This document shows positions 15,211 through 24,725 of a stretch of 64,000 nt of DNA, piece after piece (the stretch's first letter is position 1; each line of letters begins with the position of its first letter). The DNA is taken from the NCBI GenBank assembly GCA_032173965.1, contig JAVUNC010000004.1, positions 57,225,501 through 57,289,500 of the forward strand. The letters are read 5' to 3'. The DNA comes from Sitta carolinensis. Its lineage: Eukaryota; Chordata; Aves; Passeriformes; Sittidae. Position numbers and translations under genes: made by a program. A model generated the notes under the pieces. It saw nothing but the letters and a program-made list of their open reading frames with translations. It ran no database searches and was not told the DNA's origin.

Positions 15211-15230
15211 GATCAGAGATGATCAGAGAT
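15211..15230. repeat. Tandem duplicated 10-mer
   Basis: GATCAGAGAT occurs twice head to tail. It is flanked by related GGACAG words on both sides (TGGACAGTGATCAG before, TTGGACAGCGAGG after), suggesting a small slippage duplication. Confidence 0.8.
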
Positions 15231-15503
15231 TGGACAGCGAGGTTACCACCTCTCCATCTTCACTGGTCACTTGAGAAGTCCATCAGGTGATATCTTTTAC
15301 AAAGGAATGCAAACATGATTCTTGTTTATCTTACAATTCATGAGAACTGACTCCACTATACTAAAACAAAGCAGAAGGCTGATTTTCAGGGACAACAAAC
15401 TCCTTCCACACTCTTGCTGCACAAACCCAGTTCATGCTATTTGGGGTCAGACACCTGCAGCCAGAGCAGTGGAGGGGCAGTGGAGAGGAGCAGGCCCTCG
15501 GGG

Positions 15504-15519
15504 AAAAAAAAAAAAAAAA
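15504..15519. repeat. A16 homopolymer run
   Basis: Sixteen A directly upstream (about 160 bp) of the first CpG island. The preceding 80 bases are GC-richer than the surroundings. A poly(A) tail of a small retroposed sequence is possible, but no source or target-site duplication is visible. Confidence 0.85.
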
Positions 15520-15679
15520 CCTAAAATAACTTCTGTACAACATTTCGTAAGACTTTGACCATAGCCAAAAAGGGATTAATCAATTTTCAGTAGCCCTGAA
15601 GAAATCACGTGCCTGGTGCCTGACCAGTTTAACCCCAGACACTTGGCAGTGCAGGGGGTGCTCTGGAGTGAACACCCAG

Positions 15680-16015
15680 AGTCGGAAAAGCAGCTCCGGC
15701 TGCAAGCGCCGCCGTTCCCCTGAGCTCCAGCCGCTGCGGGCAGGCGCACGGAGCGTATCCTGCAGAACACAGCGGGCACACAGGGCCGGACACCCAGCGG
15801 ACGGGCGAGGGGCCCGAGCTGCGCGGCGGGCCCGGGGCAGCCGCGGGCGGGAGCCTCACCCGGCCCGGCCGTCTGCCCGCCCTGAGCCGGGGCTGGCCGA
15901 GCGCGCCGGGGGACGCCCGAGGCTGTTTGGCGCTGGAAGCAAGCTAATGCAAAACAGAGTCAAAGCGCTTTCATGTGAGCTCCCGAGGAGAGGCCGGGGC
16001 GGCTGTGAAGGATAC
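15680..16015. promoter_or_regulatory. CpG island 1, candidate promoter
   Basis: A sharply bounded block of about 340 bp rich in C, G and CpG inside AT-rich DNA. GC boxes are visible as GGGCGGG at 15845-15851 and, inverted, CCCGCCC at 15876-15882. A CACGTG E-box sits just upstream at 15606-15611. There is no TATA box at an obvious position. Both strands carry a splice-donor-like site: + strand CAT/GTGAGC at 15974/15975, and - strand CGG/GTGAGG with the GT at 15859-15858. Direction of transcription is therefore open. Unmethylated CpG islands usually mark promoters in birds; that this one does is inference. The 173-codon + frame across it (15668-16189) looks like a GC artefact (Arg/Ala/Gly/Pro-rich, no domain). 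Confidence 0.65.
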
Positions 16016-16344
16016 GCACAGCCTTGGGTTTGTTTACGAGGAGAGAGAAAGGGCTGCTCTGGGAAATGGCCGCATCACTGTTCCTTGTGGTGTACTGTAC
16101 GTTGTTTATACAATAGTGCCAAGGGGCAAGCACAAACACACTCATCACAGGAACTGCAGAGCCTCCTTTTGATCTGTTTCAAAACCTAAAAAGGGGGAGA
16201 GTTGTTTGAATTTGTACTACTGTCACTGCTGCTCAGCTGTTTGAACCTTCTTTCCACCCGCTTATGTTTTCTTGTCTCTGCACCGGTGAGTTTCTAGAGC
16301 ACATTAGAAACATCACAGGCCATGCCAAAGTTTGAAATTGAGCA
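16016..16344. other. Non-coding shoulder between CpG island 1 and CR1
   Basis: Composition falls back to background here. Nothing gene-like is seen. A TTGTTTATACAATA word at about 16100 resembles a forkhead-type TGTTTA site, but single sites of this kind are expected by chance. Confidence 0.6.
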
Positions 16345-16740
16345 GCTGAGGTCACTGGTTCAGCCTGGAGAAGGGGAGACTTGACTGGAGATCTTATGGT
16401 GGTCTACAGCTTCCTCCTGAGGGGAAGTGGAGACACAGGCACCAATCTCTCCTCTTTAGTGACCAGCGACAGGACCTGAGGGAACGCCATGAAGCCGTTT
16501 GGGGGAAAGTTAGGTGGGATATTACAAAAAGGTTCTTCTCCCAGAGGGTGTCAGACACTGGAACAGGCTCCCCAGGGAGGTTGCCACAGCACCAAGCCTG
16601 ACAGAGTTCAAAAAGTGTTTGGACAATTCTCCCAGGTACATGGTGTGACTCTTCAGGCTGTCCTGTACAGGGCCGGGAGTTGGACTTTGCTGATCCTTGA
16701 GGGTGCCTTCCAACTCAGGACATTTTGTGATTCTGTGAAA
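16345..16740 (+). mobile_element. CR1 LINE fragment, 3' end, 5'-truncated
   Basis: This is a non-LTR retrotransposon relic of the chicken-repeat-1 family. It has the familiar order of CR1 3'-terminal blocks: TTCAGCCTGGAGAAGGGGAG at the left, then TTCCTCCTGAGGGGAAGTGG, GACAGGACCTGAGGGAA, CCCAGAGGGTG, ACTGGAACAGGCTCCCCAGG, CAGCACCAAGCCTGACAGAG, TTGGACAATTCTC and CTTCCAACTCAGGACATT. It ends in the short GATTCTGTGA tail instead of poly(A). Only about 395 bp of a roughly 4.5-kb element remain, so the reverse transcriptase frame is missing. The single 102-codon frame across it (16489-16797) is not an element protein. It lies about 330 bp downstream of CpG island 1 in the same orientation as the second copy at 42355. 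Confidence 0.95.
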
Positions 16741-19700
16741 TACATGCTTGTCTCTTTGGATGGATGTTTTATAACAGTGAAAATCTGGCTAGTGTGACCA
16801 TAGTTGTATTTGTAGCAACCTCTGTTGTCTGCAACTTTCCCTCTTTTACTAACATGTTCATAAGTACTATTCCAGACTCAAATAAAAAATATTTCTTTCT
16901 GTTATTCTTTCGTAATACCTTAGCAAGGTTGGTACATTGTGTGAATCCAGGAGTGTAAGAACGCCTGGCTTTTCTGTCCATACTTTGTGAATTTAATTTA
17001 CATTTTCAGATTAGTTTTATTCCCTGTAGGTATGTCCTGGACTTCTCTGTAGTAATTGTTTTTGATGACTCCACTAACGCCTACTTCTTAAGACAGAGAT
17101 GATCTATTTCAGACTCCTCCGCTGAAAGAATTTAGCCAACAATCCACTCATGACTCTGGCAGATGTTTTTACTTTCTTTCTTTCCTTAAGGCCAGTAAAA
17201 ACTTTATAAATCTTTTCCTCTGCCATTCCAGAAAAGTAAGAGCTTCCCCCTTGACACCTGAAACATCTCACTGACCTTGTCTGTATACAGTAGAATACAT
17301 TTGTACATACTGCAGACACCTAAGTTTAAATAAGCAAAACCCCAATATTTCGTCTTATAAAGGGTTGATCTAAATTGGACTAGTATTCACAAAACTAGGT
17401 TTTTCTTAAGAATACTTACTCCTGGGGCTCATATACCCACAATTCAATAGCTGTCAACTTGATTACCTGCTGTAGCAAATCCAAATGTTTATGTTGGTTG
17501 TCCATGTTGTTTATACAATAACATTGTGTCTCCCCTCTTAGTATGCACACCAGTAGCCATGAAGTTAATGGACTATTTCCATTGATCTCAGGAAATGTTA
17601 GCCAAAGTTCTGTAGGAAATGCATGAGATCCTGCTCCAAATCAGGCCTAAGGCATGCACATGACAATCTTTCCTTTTGTCTCCATTTTGAGATGCTAACT
17701 CGTTGGTCTGCTTTCCCATTGAAGAAGACCTGAGAGTTCAAAGAAGCTACTTCAGACTCTCCTGTCATAATACTTTAATGGCTTGTCCTGTTTGTTTGGA
17801 ACTGGAAAACATTCAGATATGTTGATTATTTCCAGGGAAAGAGTGAGGAGAATTGGTTGTTGTAGTGCATCTCTCCTGAGACAAGGGAACACATTTTTTG
17901 GAACTAAGTTTTGCTAAGAAGCCAAAGATTAATTGGTTATGGAGACTAAATTATCTTTTGCTTTATAATTTATTAGAAAACTTGATGGCATTGTAACCAG
18001 AGGCTCTTAGGAGCCTTCATGATGATGAATAATTTTGACATGATGAGACATGTCTGAGGAGGAATTTTTGAAATCACTCTAATGCAAATAAATAAAATAG
18101 AGATTAGTATTCCAGGGAAAATGTATAAACTCACAAAACTGAAAATGAAGATTAGCATATACTTTTGTGGTTTGGTTTTTGGGGTTTTTTTAAATTGTGA
18201 AGTTGCTGGAGTTTTTCCAAAGTAGTAGCATAAGAGGGAGTATTTTGTGTTTTATTAACTGAGCTAATTGCAGCTTATTTACAGCCACTTTAAAAGAAAA
18301 CTCCCATCAGGGCAATGCTATATTTCAGTTTTCTTCATAAAGGAATGGTATGGGGATCTCTCCCTTGTCACTCAGTGCCATTCTTTTTCTTCAGATTCTC
18401 AATGAACCTGCAAGTTATCTGTGTAGAATTTGCAATATTTGACTCTGAAAATTTGTGTTATACTCCTTGAACATCTTGGACATCATACCAACCTGGGTAT
18501 TTTCTGTTTTCTGTGCATTTTCTGCAACTGCAAATCTTAAGGGCTTGCATAAGTTAAAAGCTAGCATTAGTAAATCTATGGGATGAATTCACTCAGGTTT
18601 AATGCTGTGTTCAGGAACAGCCATTATTATAAAACTCACAGAAATGAGATAAAATTATGAACACTTTATCCAAAAAACTTACCACCCCACAAAAAAGTAA
18701 GAATAACTTGGTTAGGACAAGTATAAAATTTGCACTTCCGTCCAGCCACAACAGTAGAGTGTAAACAAAATGAAATTTTTTTCTTCCTTCTCTCCTTTTA
18801 CCCTCTTTGAAAGAAAATATTTTGACCTGTGTCTTTCTCTAGGATTTACTGATAATTCACGTAACTAATATCTGTGATCTGGCTTTTAGATTTAGTGAGT
18901 ACCGGTAACTCAGGTTTTAATTTGCAACAGGTATGGGAAATGCCTGCTCCTGCACAGGAGGCAGTGTAAGTCAGGAGCTGCTTTGTAAAACCAGTGCTGT
19001 TGTCCTGGTAGGGATGGAAATAGTAGTAGTTCAGGGGACAGCTGTAATGAAAGTGCCATTTGCTTATAAAATGCCTAAAGGTGGAAGTAACCATTACTCA
19101 CTTGCAAAGAGGACTGCAATGCAGTGAGATAGCTGTGGTTGCTTATTAACTTTGAGCACCTATTTTATTAATAATATTGCTGTGAGCATTGTGTTTAAGT
19201 TATCAATCCTCTGTTAAGCCTGAGAGTAGACAGACAAACTTGGGAGGTCTTTCTTACCTTGAAAGGCATGTGTTGCAGGACAGTATGCCCACTGGGGGAC
19301 ACCTGGGCAGCTAATAATCTTCAAATTGTCCACTCCAGGTCACTTAACCATATGTCATGACTGCCTTAACTCACCTCCTCAACAACAGCCTGACTACTTC
19401 CACCTGTAGTGGGGTTCCTAGGAGAGACTTGCTGAATTTGAGACATTTGATCCCATCTTGGCTTAATGGGATCTTATCTCTGGCACCTATGAGGCAGGGT
19501 TGAGGTTTTGATGATGTGTGAGAAACAGCGACTTAGTTGTATTGTCCTTCCTGGAATGGTCACCTAGAGAGGGCATAGGAGCTCTTGACAAAGGAGGTAT
19601 GCAATGAGAAAAAGTGCTGCTTCTTTGTGTCTGTTTTGCTGAGAAGGCTCCTGTAATGATTTCAGACCTGGAAATTGTGTTTACCAACAGCAGAATTAAG

Positions 19701-21067
19701 TCCAAACTGTTAATAGCTACTCAGATTTTAGGCTGAATGTTTGGGGATCTCCTAAGCCTCTGCAAGTGTTTTCTGTGTCTGTCTGGCATAAAAAGCAAGT
19801 AGTATTCTACCATTAATACTGTTACTGTAATCCTCTATTATTTGTCCGTGTTTTACACAGCATTGTTCTGGTCCCTAAGGACTAGACTTTGGCCAGTGTT
19901 GCATTCTCATCAGTGAGGGATGGCTTGTGCATCTGGGTTTTACATCAGAAACATGCTCTCTCGTTTGTGTGGAACTCATTCAGAAAAGCAACTGAACTGT
20001 TTTTCAAAAGTGAGGTGCACACCAGTGGAGTGCCAAAAGACTTAGGCTTATGTGTCCTTGTTTCTGGTTGCAGGAAAAGACATCAATACAGAGTACATAT
20101 GAAATTCTGCCTGTGTAATGAACAATATTCTTTCACTACACTGTTTCCAATGTAAACTACTGAATTTGCAAACACAAGTTGCATGGGAGATAAGCCAAGG
20201 TAATGAAGTCCAAGCAAGATGAGGAAGCACAGAGACTGTAAACACATTATCTTCTATTAAAGGAAACATGTGTTGTAAAGATATAGGGTCTTGTCTTTTA
20301 TTTTGGTAAAAATAAGTTGGTTTATTTTCTGATACAGGTGGCAAATTTACCAAGGAAAACATCTGCCGGAGAGCAGAGCTGGGCCAGAACACTTAACAAA
20401 AACTTCATTATCTGTTGTTCTGTAAAGCAGAAGACTGAATGCTGGTCTCCTGAAGTTACTGGCAAAACCAGCTTTTTCAATGGCCTAGGAGTTTATCCCA
20501 GTTGTTTTGCTACCATAGTGACAGTCTTTTTCACACGTGTAGAGCAGTTGGTTTAAATTAAGAACTGCTCTTATCAGGTTGCAGTTTTTGGAACTAAATG
20601 ACAGTTACAGTCAAATTAATTAAATGCAAGTATTATGAAAAATATTTTTCACTACACCTTTTAGATGTAGACTAATACTTGGCAGGATACTGCAGGCATC
20701 ACTGGAATGCTAACAGGTCACAGTAAATACAGCAGAAGTTTTACCTTTAGAAACTTAAGTCATCTAAGCCCATAGAGCTCAGTGAGCACACTAAGAGGAA
20801 CCAAAATGTATGCATAAACTCACATACTTATACCAACTGTGCAAATGCTGAATGAATACACTCCTTGAACAGTCCTTTTGTTATAAAACTATGCCAGGTA
20901 TCATCCACAGCAACTCTCCCTCTAGTTTCCTTCATGAAGAGACTGCATACGAAAGAAAGCTGTTTTGACCTCATATGTGGGGGGATAGCCTAAGTTCTTA
21001 TTTCTTTGTCTTCTGATTCAACAAGTACTAGTGATCTGTGTTGATCTTTTTCTTTACTGCTTTTCAG
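16741..21067. other. AT-rich non-coding stretch, nothing recognised
   Basis: No repeat family, RNA gene or protein-like frame could be recognised. The only frame above 100 codons (20048-20392, minus) has no domain or family resemblance. Confidence 0.65.
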
Positions 21068-21247
21068 AACAAGTATATCCTGAACTAATATATGCTCTTC
21101 ATTTGAAACACTGATGGCTGGTATTGAGAGTAAAACAAGGAAGTGGGGAAAATTTGGGGGCTACTGGTATCTTTGATATATTTCAAGCAATGCCTTTCAT
21201 GAGAATTTCAATTCTTTGTGAATTTGAAAATAGAGGTGATAAACCAG
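21068..21247 (+). other. Candidate non-coding exon (splice-site based)
   Basis: A 180-base segment lies between a very good acceptor (CTTTTTCTTTACTGCTTTTCAG, AG at 21066-21067) and a perfect-consensus donor (CCAG/GTAAGT, GT at 21248-21249). All three + frames contain stops, so it could only be an untranslated or lncRNA exon. It lies downstream of CpG island 1 on the same strand, which would fit a transcript starting there. A full-consensus donor is expected about once by chance in a window this size, so this stays a candidate. Confidence 0.2.
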
Positions 21248-21514
21248 GTAAGTATAATGAAAATTTGATATAAAAATGAAAAATTCAATTTACAGATTAT
21301 GATTTAGACTAATATATTTTAAGTTATTATATTAATTCAGATTTATTGTCATGTCTAGCTCTTATTAACTATACCTAATACTGAGATCCTACAGCATTAC
21401 CATCAACTTGTAAAGCCTATGGAAAGTGAAATTTGCACTGATGCTGTTCAGTTCAGCACATGCTAGCTACAGATGATGCCAAAATGAATTTTTAAGGCAT
21501 CACAGACGCATCTT

Positions 21515-21650
21515 AGAATCACAGAATATTCTGATTTGGAAGGGACCCACAAGGATCATAGAGTCCAACTCCTGCATGAATGGTCTATATGGGGATTGAA
21601 CTGAAAACCTTGGTGTTATTAGCACCATGCTCCCATCAACTGAGCTAATC
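21515..21650 (-). mobile_element. tRNA-Ile/CR1 composite SINE (TguSINE1-like)
   Basis: On the minus strand the element starts at about 21650 with a tRNA-Ile(AAU)-like head. The D-arm/A-box region reads TTAGCTCAGTTGATGGGAGC, then comes the anticodon arm with GGTGCTAATAACACCAAGG, then a degraded B box (TTCAATCCCC). It continues into a CR1-type 3' tail (GAGTTGGACTCTATGATCC, GGGTCCCTTCCAAATCAG) and stops in ATTCTGTGATTCT. A tRNA-Ile head on a CR1 tail is the known architecture of TguSINE1, mobilised by CR1 proteins and reported from passerines. Clear target-site duplications were not found, as is usual for CR1-mobilised elements. Several mismatches to the tRNA indicate an old, inactive copy. It is not a functional tRNA gene: the acceptor stem and 3' half are gone. 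Confidence 0.9.
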
Positions 21651-24600
21651 ATGTTTGCATCACCTCTTTTTGTTATTATGGTCACAGGTATAGACTGGGA
21701 AATTATTTTTTGGAGGTGCAGCTTTTGTGAAGCAAATGAGTCTTTTTGACAGATCTGGTTCAGATGATGATCTGACAGATGATTTAGATTCACAGTGAAT
21801 TTGCAGATGCCATTTGTGACTCCATTGCAGTTACTGGGAACTGATTTTTAATTCTTTGTTGCTGTTTGAGACAGACAGTTTTATTTGTTTTAATTTTTAA
21901 ATAAAACTGGGGTTTATATCTTTGAATATGTTTACTGCATCAGCAGTGAAGTAATTTAAATGGTAACCATGCTAGTAAGCATATCGGAGTACCAGAAACA
22001 TCAACAAAAAAAAATATTTTGATAGATAGAGAAATAGATTTTTTTTAAGCTCAAAACCATCTATTTGATTCAAATCACACAATGTGTGACTGTGATATCA
22101 TTAAAACAAATATCCCAAAGGAATGATCCTTCACCCTTCGTACCAAAGGGGTGACATCATTTCTGCATGTTGTATTGATAGTTTTTGACATTCAGTACAG
22201 AGGTCAGGCAAGTAAGCTGGGAAAGCAAGTTGTGTTCCAAAAGGCCACACCAAGTCCCAGCATGAGCTTTTTATCTTCTTTGAATGTAAGATCATAAGAA
22301 ATTAACTTTTATTCTGTTTTGTCCACCTGTGTTTGCTGTAGCTAGGGAACCTATTGCTTTTCTATTTAGATTCTATTTATTTAAAAGCAAAATGAGAACA
22401 GAAGAGTATATGGGAAATCTCCTAATAAGGCCAATTTGGCAAAAGGAGTCTGCACATTGCCACCCCACACAGTGGTAGCTTCAGAGCAGACTGATGATTG
22501 TTTGGCTAATTTTATACTGTGCTTCCTACTTTAGAGTATGGCTTCTACAGCATCAATCTCATTCTTTAGATGTTGTGGAAAATGGCATTTGCATTGAAGT
22601 CAATGATAGTTGTGTGCATACACTGAAGAAAATAAACACAAACATTGCTTTCATTGTCTCTTCCTTCCTCTCTTATGTATGCTAAATTTTTGCTATTGTT
22701 GTTCTTTTGCTTACAGAGATACCAGGAATACCACTGGAAATTGTGTCTTCCAGTTCCTTCCTTGAAGGAAGGACAAGGAATCAGTTTTTTATTTTTATTT
22801 TTATTTTTTTAATAGTGGAAGAGTACCAAGTCACAACTCTGAAACTTGTTCTACTATGAAAATAGCCCTGCTGAGAACATAGCATGCCTTTGTTTTGCTA
22901 TTCCACAGAAAAAAAAATCAAGAAGCTGATGAGCAAAGGGAAAAATATGTTGAAAAACCCCGATTTTTTCATATAACAAGTTGCACATGTTTATCCTTAG
23001 AAACATTTGCAAAAGGTAGATGTCTTTTGTTATATCCCAAAACAACCTGTTCACTGGACAATACATAACAGTTGAGCTTTTATCATAGTAGCAGCAGAAT
23101 GGATGTGACAGTGCCTGTATTACTGTTTGCAAAGAAACATGTGCAAATTCAGACTCTTACTGCTTACACGCAGAATATTCTCTGTATGGAGAGAGAAATT
23201 AGTTTCCATTTTTATGCAAATTTTCCTGCTTATTGCCTACAGAGCTCTTCTGTCGTATTTGGAGATACTGCACGTCATGCATGCAGGAGAGGCTTTCCAT
23301 TATTTCCAGAAATCCCTTTGAGATATGAGGGGATATGTAAAGCAGTCAGAGATGCAAATTAATGCTATTTCTTTCTGCCTTCTCTGAATTTCATCATTTA
23401 TTGGAGACATAATGTGGGAAAAGAGATTTTGACTATTTCTAGTTGAAATAGTGCATTTTTCAGACCACTGTTATTCATATAGCTTTGTATGTAAATGTGT
23501 TCATTGTTGAGTTGAGAAGACACAAAAGCCCCAGCAGAGCCATCTCAGATTGCACTGTGTGGTACAGACTGAGAAGGAATGATGAACTAAAGTTGCTGTG
23601 TTCAACATAGAATGAGTTCTTCACTGTTGGAACATTGTATTTTTGGAAGTGGTAGAAGAGAGACGAGGAAAATAGGGCAGAGTTAGAAAGTATGGCTTTG
23701 AAAAGTCTATCAGAAGGATTTCCTGTTTATCTTACAGCTCATCTGTTGGAACACTGCTAGGATGTGAGTTTATGTTTCCTCTCCTACTGAAGCAATTCTC
23801 CTCAGAGATGTCACCCCCTCCTAATGTTTCAGAGCTGAGAGTCCTTCTCAGGCTGTGGCAAATTCCTGGATTCTGCCTACTAAAACTGCCCTGTTAGTGC
23901 GGAGCAAGTGGGACCTCAGCTTTTGCCTGCTCCCCTGGTAAGCAGGACGGTCAGGTTCCATGTTGCACCTCTTACTTGGGGTGGAGTACAGTCCAGATAT
24001 TCAGATAACAGTGCTATGTACACCTGTGGTCTGAGCCTGCTCTTGAAATTTAGAAATACATGTTCAAGTTGTCTCAAACAGAGGAAGGAGCTAAACCGAG
24101 GTTTCCAGTGCCTAGGAGACATCCTCAAGTCAGTGGGGAGAAAGAAGTTATATGCAGTAATATGGTCCCATGATAATCCCTGGATACTCTGTAAGCATTA
24201 AATAGGAGACCTGGAATGGGAATCTAGAACAGTTTTTTCCTGCATGGCTTTACCACATGAAAGCAATTATTGAGTATCATACCTTTGGTTTAATAAAGCT
24301 TGTGGTTTTATAATTATTGTGGAGACTTTTAGCCTATTCCTCTTGAAATGAAAAGTTTCTATAGCCCCCCAAATATTTGGGAGTAGAAAATATGATTTTG
24401 TATGCATGGATTCCTGAAAAAACCAAGAACCCTTTCTTCTACTTCTTCTACTTTTGTTGCTGTAATTCTCTTCTTATTTTTAACAAGCCTTGAGCACTTT
24501 TGGGGTGAAGTGCGCATGGGGAAAGGATTCATTTGGCTCTGCTGTCCACAGAATTCTTTAAAAAGCTTCTTTCTTATTTTTAGAAGATAATTTATAAGTT

Positions 24601-24699
24601 GCCCATATCGTATGTGAACTCATGAATAGCATCACAAGATGACTATTTCAGTGCAACACAGAATTCCTCAGCTTTATTTGCATCTTCTTTTTTTGGCAG
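21651..24699. other. AT-rich non-coding stretch, nothing recognised
   Basis: Unique AT-rich sequence with no recognisable repeat family or protein-like frame. A 9-bp perfect inverted repeat with a 1-base centre lies at 22755-22773 (TCCTTCCTT G AAGGAAGGA), and T/A-rich low complexity lies at about 22785-22812. Confidence 0.6.
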
Positions 24700-24725
24700 G
24701 TTTCCTACAAATGCATGACACTTAG
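24700..24725 (+). other. Candidate 26-nt microexon
   Basis: A strong acceptor (CTTCTTTTTTTGGCAG, AG at 24698-24699) is followed only 26 bases later by a near-perfect donor (TTAG/GTAAGT, GT at 24726-24727). The enclosed 26 bases include an ATG but are too short to show coding bias. Steric limits make 26-nt exons rare, though microexons of this size exist in vertebrates. A chance pairing is quite possible. Confidence 0.15.

Larger units (their letters stand above)
1..15679. other. AT-rich non-coding stretch, no gene recognised
   Basis: No open frame here is long enough or protein-like enough to call. The longest, a 108-codon minus-strand frame at 10755-11081, has no recognisable domain. I see no tRNA, rRNA or known small RNA. 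The content is unique AT-rich sequence with T-rich low-complexity tracts (about 1385-1422 and 5384-5459), one A17 run, a small minisatellite at 663-704 and a doubled 10-mer near 15211. Slightly GC-richer, purine-rich patches occur at about 9235-9480 and 11250-11800 but match no family I recognise. It is either intergenic or intronic; the sequence does not decide which. Confidence 0.7.

Noticed and set aside
15668..16189. 173-codon + strand frame over CpG island 1
   Set aside because: Arg/Ala/Gly/Pro-rich translation typical of GC-rich DNA lacking stops; no domain and no splice or codon evidence.
16098..17520. Shared 14-15-base word GTTGTTTATACAATA at about 16100 and 17506
   Set aside because: One or two shared 15-mers are expected by chance between positions in a 64-kb window, and the flanks do not match.
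18250..18275. ACTGAGCTAATTGCAG word resembling the tRNA-Ile head of the SINE
   Set aside because: The neighbouring anticodon-arm and CR1 tail sequences are absent, so the match is a short coincidence.
20048..20392. 114-codon minus-strand frame
   Set aside because: No recognisable domain, no exon-like splice signals framing it, and chance length.
21497..21663. GCATCAC on both sides of the SINE as a target-site duplication
   Set aside because: The copies do not abut the element ends (about 11 and 6 bases away) and the word is only 7 bases. CR1-mobilised elements often lack clear duplications.
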